A stretch of 6,720 nt of DNA from DASROJ01 sp035646975 (GTDB lineage Bacteria > Acidobacteriota > Polarisedimenticolia > JACPZX01 > DASXTC01): the NCBI GenBank assembly GCA_035646975.1, contig DASROJ010000231.1:1-6720 (forward strand), written 5' to 3'. The position numbers and the translations under genes are program-made. Below the pieces are notes generated by a model. The model saw only the letters and a list, made by a program, of their open reading frames with translations, did not search any database and was not told the origin of the DNA. Below are positions 1 to 6,720 of the stretch, in pieces (the stretch's first letter is position 1; every line of letters begins with the position of its first letter).

Positions 1-1099
1 CCTTCCGGGAGCCGGCCGTCGTCGCGCCGGCCGGTGGGCTCTTGTGCGCGATGACGATCATCGGACCGTTGAGCCCCGCCGCGGTGAGGGTCCATGATAC
101 GGGTGCGAGCATCCACGAGAGCTTCACCAGGACCCATCCAGCCCAGACTCCTGGCAGAGCCGCGCGGTCGGGGTTTTCTCCCGCCCGGAAGTACCTGACG
201 AGGCGCCGGCCGATCTTGGCCACCTGGCGGTGAAACGATCCCTCCTCGATGCGGGTTCTCGATCGGACATCGATCGGTCCGTCGAACCCGGCGGCTCGCA
301 GGGCGCGCCGCAGGGAATCCGGTGTGAAGTGATACAGATGACGCGGCGGGTCGAGGCCCCAGTGGAGATACCGGACGGTCGGGCTGCTGAAGTTCGGTAT
401 CAGGATGACGACGCTGCCTTCCGGCTTGAGCAGGCGGCGGGCTTCGGCCAGATACGACATCGGGTCGTGAACGTGCTCGAGGGCCGACCAGAAGGTCACG
501 ACGTCGAACTGCTCGGGAGGAAGCCCCGACTCGGTCAGCGGCCGATTGATGATGTCGACTTCCAGCTCCCGGACGCCCCACTCGGCCGCCTCCGCGGAGA
601 CTTCGACCCCCTGGACGCTCCAGCCCTGCTTCTTCATGCGCGCCAGGAACATCCCGCTGGCGCATCCCACGTCGAGGACGCGTCGCGGACCGCCGGCCGG
701 ACCGGCTTCCTTGCAGAGGGCTTCCTGCTCGGCCAGCGCGTCGTCGCTCATCCTTCGCACCGGAGGTGCGAGAACGCCGATGTCCTGGCGTCGTTCGTAA
801 TACCGCGTGGGATAGAACATCCCCATGTCCTCGCGGACCGGCCGGGGGTTCAGATAGGCGAGACCGCATCGCGGGCATCGCTCGATCAGAAATGTGTCCC
901 GCGTCAGCCCATAGCCCCAGTCCCTGACGGCGATGAGCCTGGTGGCGGCGGCGTTGCCGCAAAGACAGCAGGCGACCCGTTCGAGACGCGCGACACGTCC
1001 GTCCGTCAGTGTGGCGTGGTCGGCGGGTTCGGGAAAACGCGGCTGGCCCCGCCTTCGGACGACGAACGGAAGCTGTTTCGTCCGGCCCTCGCGCGTCAA
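1..1099 (-). CDS. Class I SAM-dependent methyltransferase with N-terminal zinc-ribbon-like module (3' end outside window)
   Basis: I translated this from the minus strand; 366 codons are open to the left edge with no stop, so the C-terminus is missing. N-terminal cysteine pairs C44/C45-x-C47 and C75-x2-C78-G, followed by the NPRP stretch (84-87), are typical of methyltransferases that carry a small metal-binding module before the catalytic fold. SAM-binding motif I is VLDVGCASG at residues 141-149. The later segments FWSALEHVHDP and DPPRHLYHFT (250-259) fit the Methyltransf_23-type family. A hydrophobic stretch at about residues 314-340 could contact the membrane. The start is TTG at 1097-1099: no in-frame ATG precedes the cysteine module, an in-frame TAA lies at 1115-1117, and AAGGGAG sits 10 nt upstream. 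The substrate cannot be told from sequence; relatives often modify sugars, lipids or secondary metabolites. The catalytic fold is confident, the role is not. Likely cytoplasmic or membrane-associated. Confidence 0.88.
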   Translation of the reverse strand, partial: MTREGRTKQLPFVVRRRGQPRFPEPADHATLTDGRVARLERVACCLCGNAAATRLIAVRDWGYGLTRDTFLIERCPRCGLAYLNPRPVREDMGMFYPTRYYERRQDIGVLAPPVRRMSDDALAEQEALCKEAGPAGGPRRVLDVGCASGMFLARMKKQGWSVQGVEVSAEAAEWGVRELEVDIINRPLTESGLPPEQFDVVTFWSALEHVHDPMSYLAEARRLLKPEGSVVILIPNFSSPTVRYLHWGLDPPRHLYHFTPDSLRRALRAAGFDGPIDVRSRTRIEEGSFHRQVAKIGRRLVRYFRAGENPDRAALPGVWAGWVLVKLSWMLAPVSWTLTAAGLNGPMIVIAHKSPPAGATTAGSRK

Positions 1100-1109
1100 C
1101 GGTGGATCG

Positions 1110-1116
1110 CTCCCTT
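1110..1116 (-). promoter_or_regulatory. Shine-Dalgarno sequence supporting the TTG start of the methyltransferase
   Basis: AAGGGAG on the minus strand lies 10 nt before the TTG at 1099. It overlaps the TAA stop that closes the preceding asparagine-synthetase-like reading frame. A stop codon merged with the next gene's ribosome binding site is a usual operon junction, which supports both the TTG start and the idea that the upstream fragment was once a co-transcribed gene. Confidence 0.55.
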
Positions 1117-1255
1117 AGATCGTCACATGGTCACGAACGCCGCTTCTGGGCAACCGGATCAAAGCGTGAATGTTGCCGAAGCGGAACCCCCTCTTGCGGC
1201 GCAGCAGTATATCCTCCGGCACCCGTGTTCCTGCCCACCGGCGAAGGATTGTCTT
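1115..1255 (-). pseudogene. Remnant of the C-terminal end of an asparagine synthetase B-like gene
   Basis: The minus-strand frame ending with TAA at 1115-1117 contains KTILRRWAG, then VPEDIL, then RRKRGF. Key residues are K at 1255, P at about 1219 and the final GF at about 1184-1189. The spacing K-x-x-LRR-x6-P-x-x-IL-x-RRK-x-GF matches, as I recall it, the region near the C-terminus of asparagine synthase (glutamine-hydrolysing, AsnB) proteins. The sequence upstream in this frame shows no recognisable synthetase core and holds several proline- and serine-rich stretches. Third-position GC looks lower than in the neighbouring genes. The frame is open to about position 1492 but lacks both the N-terminal glutaminase and the ATP-binding domain, so this is a fragment, not a working enzyme. 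It has the same strand as the methyltransferase and stops 15 nt before its start. AsnB-like proteins and methyltransferases often share polysaccharide or secondary-metabolite clusters. The similarity is from memory of the family, not a search. Confidence 0.42.
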
Positions 1256-1470
1256 CATCTCCAGGAGTTGCCTCAGCAATGGGTATGCCACAGGGCTGTC
1301 TGGAATCACTGCAAGGGCTTGCTGCTGTCGTGGTGGATGATTGAGATTCGCAGAAGGCGGGATTGCGTTGGGCTGTGAATTCGAAGCACGCAAAGCTGGG
1401 CGATCCGGTACGGAAAACTGCAGCCTCAGGATCGGGTGCGACCGTCGGCTGGCGGGAGTCGAGCTTTCCG

Positions 1471-1491
1471 GATGGGCTGGAGGCGCCCATC
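1471..1491. repeat. Perfect inverted repeat, 7-bp arms with 7-bp spacer; candidate regulator-binding site
   Basis: GATGGGC (1471-1477) and GCCCATC (1485-1491) are exact reverse complements separated by 7 bp. The dyad centre at about 1481 lies some 63 bp upstream of the transcription start predicted from the sigma-54-like element at 1518-1533. The size and symmetry suit a dimeric Fis-type helix-turn-helix protein such as the NtrC-type regulator encoded downstream. No binding is shown; an unrelated operator is equally possible. Confidence 0.35.
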
Positions 1492-1517
1492 AACAGTGTG
1501 CCGGCTTTGCAAGCTCA

Positions 1518-1533
1518 TGGCGTCGGGATTGCA
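1518..1533 (+). promoter_or_regulatory. Candidate sigma-54 (-24/-12) promoter of the four-gene operon
   Basis: The 16-mer TGGCGTCGGGATTGCA has the invariant GG (1519-1520) and GC (1531-1532) at the correct spacing. It also has TGGC and TTGCA blocks as in the consensus TGGCAC-N5-TTGCW. It departs from consensus at positions 5-7 (GTC instead of ACG). The predicted start is about 1544, giving a 78-nt leader to the ATG at 1622. Because the operon encodes its own sigma-54 activator, this would allow positive autoregulation. It is a motif match only. Confidence 0.45.
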
Positions 1534-1567
1534 GGAAACAGGAAAGATGATGTGTGTCTTGTTTCCT
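1533..1567. repeat. 11-bp imperfect inverted repeat overlapping the predicted start region
   Basis: AGGAAACAGGA (1533-1543) pairs with TCTTGTTTCCT (1557-1567): 10 of 11 positions match, the remaining one is a G-T pair, and the loop is 13 nt. It begins at the last base of the -12 element and straddles the predicted start at 1544. If the start is right, only the right arm is transcribed, so an operator-like DNA site is more likely than an mRNA hairpin from that promoter. Confidence 0.35.
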
Positions 1568-1595
1568 TTGCGCTTCGAGGGTCGCGTCGTATACT
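1568..1595 (+). promoter_or_regulatory. Possible sigma-70-type promoter before the operon
   Basis: TATACT at 1590-1595 is close to the -10 consensus. TTGCGC at 1568-1573 is a weak -35 (only TTG matches) with 16 bp spacing. The start would fall near 1602, about 20 nt before the ATG at 1622. This could provide basal transcription beside the sigma-54-like element. The -35 is poor, so confidence is low. Confidence 0.3.
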
Positions 1596-1621
1596 TTCCG
1601 GGTTGGGGGGTCGGCGAAAAC

Positions 1622-2077
1622 ATGACCGGGATTGGTCTCATCGGGCGGCGTGCGCTGCTGGCCGCTCTTCTGGTCATCGTGCCCCCGGCGGTGGGCGCCG
1701 GGACCCCCGACGGGGTTGATCTGCTCACTCTTCCCGTGCGGATCGACACCAAGGTTCCCGCCTTCCTGGAGGAGCGTCTGGCCGACATCGAAAAAGTCGC
1801 CTCCGCCCTGCCACAGATGGACCGGAAGAAGGCCTATTTGATAACCCTTCCTCTGCAGAACTACCTCGAGGATGTCGTGCTTTCCGACAACCGTCCTGCC
1901 ATCCTCTACCCGCGCGCGATCGCGTGGGTGATCGGACAGCAGGCGGCGCTGGGCACGTCGAAGAAAGAGATTGCACGTCTGCTCGTCACCTATTACCAGC
2001 GCGATGCCTATAGCGCGATGCATGTGAACGATCCAGCCCATGGCGTGTCTGAAGCCACCGGGGGGAGGCAGGAATGA
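1622..2077 (+). CDS. Small exported protein of unknown family
   Basis: The product is 151 residues. The N-terminus has RR at 9-10 followed by the hydrophobic run ALLAALLVIVPPAVGA, a Sec-type signal peptide with likely cleavage near residues 26-27. There is no lipobox cysteine, and the mature part contains no cysteine. The mature part of about 125 residues looks largely helical and charged, with segments such as VPAFLEERLADIEKV and SKKEIARLLVTYYQRD. I do not recognise the family. The frame is open upstream to 1436, with other ATGs at 1547 and 1550. I chose 1622 because it puts the signal peptide at the N-terminus and lies downstream of both candidate promoters; no strong Shine-Dalgarno precedes it (only a G-run at 1605-1610). 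The stop overlaps the ATG of the porin-like gene by 4 nt (ATGA), so the two are probably translationally coupled. It may be a periplasmic partner of the porin or a ligand of the kinase (inference). Confidence 0.75.
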   Translation: MTGIGLIGRRALLAALLVIVPPAVGAGTPDGVDLLTLPVRIDTKVPAFLEERLADIEKVASALPQMDRKKAYLITLPLQNYLEDVVLSDNRPAILYPRAIAWVIGQQAALGTSKKEIARLLVTYYQRDAYSAMHVNDPAHGVSEATGGRQE

Positions 2078-3102
2078 ACCGGATCGTCAGGCTGGTTGTG
2101 CTGTTTTTCGCCATGATGCCGGCGCAGGCGCTCGTCCGCGGCGCCGACCAGACCGACACCGGGAAGGATGAGCCGGCGTTCACCTGGGGAGGCGAGATCC
2201 GTTTCCACGGTGGAGCCCTCAACAGCGACGAAGGGTTCGGCCGAACGGGTGGCTCGGTGGAGACCCGGCTGTTCCTGGATGCCTCCATGCCGGCCCATTT
2301 CAAGTTCTTCGCCGAAGTCGGCTCGGGCAACGAGCAGGGCGCCGACGATCCCGGTCTCGAGCGACTCTATGTCCAGTATTCCGCTCCCGGCGCGAAGGAC
2401 TTCAACGTTTCGGCCGGCTGGATTCGCCTGCCGTTCGGACGATGGGACGCATTCACCCTGAGCCGTCCGCTGGTGAAGGACCGGCAGTTCTTCAACGACT
2501 CGCAGGCGTTTTTCCAGCTCAGGAGAACCAGCGCGGGTGTGGGCCTGCATGATTCGATCGGACCCTTCGAGATCGATCTTGCCTATGTCAGTCGCGCGCC
2601 GACCGATGAGTTCCAGCTGGCCCAGGGGGCAAGCCATGATGCGGTCGGCCGTCTCGGATACCGTCACGCGGGGTTCTCCGCCGGCGTGAGTTATCTTCAG
2701 GGGTTTGGAGACGATCGAATCGACACCGCCACCGCGTCGGTGGACCTGGGCAACATCACCTCCTGCGGGCTGGACCTCGAACTGAGCCGTGGCGCGTTCA
2801 CGTTCGGCGGTGAAGGGGTGATCGTCGACATCGACGGACGGACCAGCAGGGGATATTACCTGCAGGGATCCTACGACCTGTCGTCTTTCGCCAGGGGACT
2901 CCGGCTGCTCGGCAAGTACGACGTCCTGCACGAGGATACCGACGGTTCCACGCAGCTGTTCCGGCGCGTCACGCTCGGCGCGCGCTACTCGCTGCGGCGG
3001 GATCTGGACCTCGATCTCGAGATCGATCAGGACTACACCAACCACAAGGTCCGTGGCTTTGGCGGCTCTCACCTGATCTTGGGGTTGCGCTACCGGTTCT
3101 AG
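2074..3102 (+). CDS. Porin-like outer-membrane beta-barrel protein
   Basis: The product is 342 residues. A signal peptide covers about residues 1-24 (hydrophobic LVVLFFAMMPAQA, cleavage after A19 or A24). The rest shows many short alternating polar/hydrophobic strands with aromatic girdle residues, separated by Gly/Asp-rich loops. The protein ends LGLRYRF; a C-terminal Phe after an alternating strand is the usual outer-membrane insertion signal. The segment VSAGWIRLPFGRWD resembles the GQFKVPFG-type strand of phosphate-selective porin O/P-like proteins, so a channel of that broad class is my best guess; the substrate is unknown. GGAGG at 2064-2068 lies 5 nt before the ATG. Its start overlaps the upstream small gene by 4 nt and its TAG overlaps the kinase GTG by one base. 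A structural or adhesive barrel rather than a diffusion channel cannot be excluded. Confidence 0.8.
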   Translation: MNRIVRLVVLFFAMMPAQALVRGADQTDTGKDEPAFTWGGEIRFHGGALNSDEGFGRTGGSVETRLFLDASMPAHFKFFAEVGSGNEQGADDPGLERLYVQYSAPGAKDFNVSAGWIRLPFGRWDAFTLSRPLVKDRQFFNDSQAFFQLRRTSAGVGLHDSIGPFEIDLAYVSRAPTDEFQLAQGASHDAVGRLGYRHAGFSAGVSYLQGFGDDRIDTATASVDLGNITSCGLDLELSRGAFTFGGEGVIVDIDGRTSRGYYLQGSYDLSSFARGLRLLGKYDVLHEDTDGSTQLFRRVTLGARYSLRRDLDLDLEIDQDYTNHKVRGFGGSHLILGLRYRF

Positions 3103-4702
3103 TGACCGGCCAGGTTGCCACACTGAATCTTCAACAGCGGGTCTCCCTGTTCGTCATCCCGGCCATCGCGCTGGTCACCTGGGCCGGCGGCTACCTGGTC
3201 GTCTGGTCCATGGGACGATACTACGATGCGCAGGCCCGCGAGTCGGCCGTCGCGCTGGCGCGCACCATCAGCCTGAACCTGCGCCGCGAAAGCGACCTGT
3301 CCGATGCGCGTCGGCTCTATTCACTCATCCGGCAGATTCAGAAGAGCGAGCCCCGGGTGCTGGGCGCCACGATCGTCGACAAGTCGGGCGAGATCACCGG
3401 CGACCTGGTGGAAGAGAGGGTCTTCTCGCGCGCCCAGGACCCCGACATCCTCGAGGTCCTGCACGGCGGGGGCCGGGAATCGCGAACCGCCATGCGCGAG
3501 CCGAATGTGATCGAGGCGACGGTGCCGATCTTCTTCGAAGGGTCCGGCGAGGTGCTCGGCGTCTTCCGGCTGCAGTACGATACGAGCGCGCTCATCGATC
3601 TCTATCACAGGGCGCGATGGAGGATGTTCCTGACGGTCTCGGGCATGGCCCTGCTGCTCGTGCTGATGCTCCATCTCGTCATCCGGCATTCGGTGTCGGC
3701 GCCGTTGCGGGTGGTCACCGAGCGGGCCGAGGCGCTCGCCGGCGGCGACCTCTCCGCGCGCGTGCCGGCGCAGGACACGGTGGAGCTGGCAAAGCTGCAA
3801 CGCAGCTTCAACGAGATGGCCGCGAGCCTGCAGGATTCCCTGGCGGCTCTGGACAGGCGGCGCGAGGCGCTCGAAGCGGAAGTCCGGTTGCGCACCTCCG
3901 AGCTGTACGCGGCCAAGGTGAACCTCGAGGATCTCAACAGGATTCTCGAGGCGAGAATCGAAGAGCGCACGCGCCAGCTCCTCCACGCAGAGCGTCTGGC
4001 CGCCATCGGAACGCTGGCCACGGGTGTCGCCCACGAGATCAACAACCCGCTGGCGACAATCCTGGTCTGCGCGGAAGGGCTGGACAAGTCGTTGACAGCC
4101 CGGCGGGACAGTCTTCCTCCCGAGCTGGCGGAGAAGTTGCAGACCTACCTGGGACTGATCACGGACGAGGCCAGACGATGCCGCGGCATCACGGCGCAGC
4201 TGCTGGATTTCTCCCGGAGCAGGTCGGCGGTCCTGGCATGTTTCGATCTTCGTTCGGTGATCCAGGATGCCGTGACCCTCGCGCAGCCGCGAGCCGTATC
4301 CGAATCGAAGACGCTGGAGGTCGAGCTGGAGGACATCCCGTTGCCCCTGCGGGGAGATCCCGGGGCGATCAAACAAGTGTGCATCAACCTGCTCATCAAC
4401 GCGCTGGATGCGTCGCTGACGAACGGCGCCGTGCGCATCGCGGGCTCGCGCCAGCAGGACAGCGCGCGGATCGAGGTGATCGATTCCGGGCGTGGTCTGG
4501 AGACGAGGGATCTCTCGCGGGTGTTCGAGCCGTTTTTCACGACGAAGCCGGCGGCGCAGGGCACCGGGCTGGGCTTGACGATCTGCGACATGATCGTTCA
4601 CCAGCATGGAGGCGACGTCAGGCTGGAAAGCGCCGGACCGGGACGCGGTGTCCGGGCCACCGTCATCCTGCCACTCGACACTGCGTCGGGGCGGGTCGAA
4701 GC

Positions 4703-4706
<4 letters not shown>
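3102..4706 (+). CDS. Membrane sensor histidine kinase (HAMP, NtrB/ZraS-like class)
   Basis: The product is 534 residues. The order is: transmembrane segment 1 at about 14-36, a periplasmic sensor domain of about 135 residues, transmembrane segment 2 at about 174-196, a HAMP domain at about 200-250, a coiled coil at about 250-300 rich in E/R/L, a dimerisation/phosphoacceptor domain and an ATPase domain. Catalytic landmarks are intact: H311 in VAHEINNPLA (H-box), N433 in NLLINALDA (N-box), D461 in DSGRG (G1), FEPFFTTK from F475 (F-box) and GTGLGL from G487 (G2). The sensor region has a PAS/CACHE-like pattern (VLGATIVDKSGEI, then ATVPIFFEGSGEVLGVFRL), suggesting a small-molecule or envelope signal. 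The start is GTG at 3102, sharing one base with the porin stop; no clear Shine-Dalgarno is visible, so reinitiation is likely. The 4-nt overlap with the regulator gene makes that regulator the obvious phosphotransfer partner. The ligand is unknown. Confidence 0.93.
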
Positions 4707-6049
<1,343 letters not shown>

Positions 6050-6092
6050 AACACTGCACAATTCGTCGTCTCCCACCGATAATTGCACCCTT

Positions 6093-6127
6093 CGACGCCG
6101 CGCCGGGCTCCGCGTCGCGGATTCTTT
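6093..6127 (+). terminator. Weak possible terminator after the operon
   Basis: CGACGC (6093-6098) pairs with GCGTCG (6112-6117) across a 13-nt loop. An alternative pairing is CCGCG (6098-6102) with CGCGG (6116-6120). The GC-rich hairpin is followed by the short T-containing run ATTCTTT, not a real U-tract. It lies 43 nt after the regulator stop. It could be an inefficient terminator or simply GC-rich dyad symmetry. Confidence 0.22.
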
Positions 6128-6152
6128 CGAGGGAGCCGAACCACCGGCCTGA

Positions 6153-6168
6153 TGGCACCCGACTTGCT
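6153..6168 (+). promoter_or_regulatory. Near-consensus sigma-54 (-24/-12) promoter of the secreted-protein gene
   Basis: TGGCACCCGACTTGCT matches the sigma-54 consensus TGGCACG-N4-TTGCW at every specified position except the seventh base. The GG (6154-6155) and GC (6166-6167) dinucleotides have exact spacing. The predicted start is about 6179, leaving a leader of about 99 nt before the ATG at 6278. It lies 103 bp beyond the stop of a gene that encodes a complete sigma-54 activator, which strongly suggests local control. A broken inverted repeat (TGCACAATT at 6055-6063, AATTGCA at 6081-6087), centred about 108 bp upstream of the start, is a possible but weak activator site. Confidence 0.8.
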
Positions 6169-6214
6169 CTGCCGTGGAACGGGTCGCCGGGCGGATGGGC
6201 CGTCCGGCTGGTAA

Positions 6215-6260
6215 CGCGGCATCGATTGGCTGGACGCAGAAGTCGCGCGCGATGCCCGCG
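6215..6260 (+). other. Stem-loop in the leader of the secreted-protein gene
   Basis: CGCGGCATCG (6215-6224) is complementary to CGATGCCCGCG (6250-6260): ten base pairs with one bulged C and a 25-nt loop. It lies wholly within the transcript predicted from the sigma-54 promoter and ends 7 nt before the ribosome binding site AGGAGGG (6268-6274). A smaller imperfect hairpin (CGGATGG, G, CCGTCCG) lies at 6192-6206. It may stabilise the mRNA or tune translation; it matches no riboswitch class I know. Confidence 0.35.
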
Positions 6261-6277
6261 AAATGACAGGAGGGCTC

Positions 6278-6720
6278 ATGAGCAGATCGAGAGTTGTCCG
6301 GGTTCTCAAGCTGAGCGCGGTTCTATTCGCTCTTTGTGCCAGCGGACCGGTATCGGCCCAGGCGGCGAAGAAAGCCCCGCAGTTCACGGACGATTTCAGG
6401 CTGCAGGACTGCACCTTCTCCTCGGTGGGAGCGAATCCCTATTTCATCGTCCAGCCGGGGTACCAGACGGTATTCAAAGGTCTCGAGGACGGTGTGGCCG
6501 TGGTGAACACCATCACCGTGCTCAACCAGACGCTCGAGCTGGGCGGCGTGGAGACCCGGGTGATCGAAGAGCGCGAAACCCACGACGGGCAGCTCGCGGA
6601 AGTCTCGCTCAACTATTTCGCGATTTGCACCGAGACCAACAGCGTCTTCTATTTCGGCGAGGATGTCGATATCTACGACGGCGGGGTGATCGTCGCGCAC
6701 GACGGCACGTGGCACCACGG
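6278..6720 (+). CDS. Secreted protein of unknown function (3' end outside window)
   Basis: 147 codons are visible and open to the right edge. A Sec signal peptide (basic N-region RSRVVRVLK, hydrophobic LSAVLFALCASGPVSA) has a likely cleavage after A27. The mature part begins with Lys/Gln-rich residues, then NPYF (53-56) and QPGYQTVFKG (59-68). Paired strand-like segments follow: VAVVNTITVLNQTLELGGVETRVIEERE, given here in part as TITVLNQTL and VETRVIEERE, then ending in SVFYFGEDVDIY (122-133). This resembles, from memory, uncharacterised exported proteins with an NPYF-x-PG-x3-F/Y...NVWYFGED pattern; I know no established function. C45 and C117 could form a disulfide. The start ATG is preceded by AGGAGGG with a short 3-nt gap. 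Its promoter is the sigma-54 element at 6153-6168, so it is probably a target of the adjacent two-component system. Export to the periplasm or beyond is inferred from the signal peptide. Confidence 0.82.
   Translation, partial: MSRSRVVRVLKLSAVLFALCASGPVSAQAAKKAPQFTDDFRLQDCTFSSVGANPYFIVQPGYQTVFKGLEDGVAVVNTITVLNQTLELGGVETRVIEERETHDGQLAEVSLNYFAICTETNSVFYFGEDVDIYDGGVIVAHDGTWHH

Noticed and set aside
230..1378. 382-codon plus-strand open frame
   Set aside because: It lies antisense to the methyltransferase, whose motif I, cysteine pairs and PRHLYHFT segment are unmistakable. The plus-strand translation has no recognisable domain and looks like a GC-rich shadow.
1436..1621. N-terminal extension of the small exported protein from 1436
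   Set aside because: It would bury the signal peptide behind 62 residues and begin upstream of both candidate promoters. No good ribosome binding site precedes 1436.
2008..3123. 371-codon minus-strand open frame
   Set aside because: Antisense to the porin-like gene, which has a signal peptide, strand pattern and C-terminal Phe; the minus translation shows nothing recognisable.
3617..4702. Open frame of 362 codons inside the kinase gene, in frame with and continuous into the response regulator (810 codons in all)
   Set aside because: The translated 362 residues are Gly/Arg/Ala-rich with no domain, while the overlapping frame encodes an intact histidine kinase. The receiver domain starts exactly at the ATG at 4703, so this is read-through of a GC-rich shadow frame and not a fusion.

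Overview
The window looks like a chromosomal segment from a GC-rich Gram-negative (diderm) bacterium. An outer-membrane beta-barrel protein, several Sec signal peptides and a sigma-54-type regulator support this. I cannot assign a phylum from the sequence; an Acidobacteriota-like or deltaproteobacterial-like environmental lineage would fit, but that is inference.

Layout. (1) Positions 1-1099, minus strand: a class I SAM-dependent methyltransferase with an N-terminal zinc-ribbon-like module. It starts at TTG and its 3' end lies outside the window. (2) Positions 1115-1255, minus strand, directly upstream of it: what looks like the C-terminal tail of an asparagine synthetase B-type gene whose upstream part is gone. 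This suggests a decayed glycan or surface-polysaccharide type operon. (3) Positions 1256-1621: a non-coding divergent region with a 21-bp palindrome, a sigma-54 -24/-12-like element, an 11-bp inverted repeat and a possible sigma-70 -10 box. (4) Positions 1622-6049, plus strand: four tightly packed genes with overlaps of 4, 1 and 4 nt. They encode a small exported protein of unknown family, a porin-like outer-membrane protein, a membrane histidine kinase and an NtrC-type response regulator with intact phosphorylation, AAA+ and GAFTGA signatures. (5) Positions 6050-6277: an intergenic region with a near-consensus sigma-54 promoter at 6153-6168 and a structured leader. (6) Positions 6278 to the right edge, plus strand: a secreted protein of unknown function, truncated by the window.

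How it may work together (inference). The kinase senses an envelope or periplasmic signal and phosphorylates the enhancer-binding regulator. The regulator then activates sigma-54 RNA polymerase at the promoter of the downstream secreted protein, and possibly at the weaker -24/-12 element before its own operon. The module thus links an exported small protein, an outer-membrane channel and a secreted product under one local two-component switch. I recognise no named system with this exact gene set; the signal and substrate are unknown.
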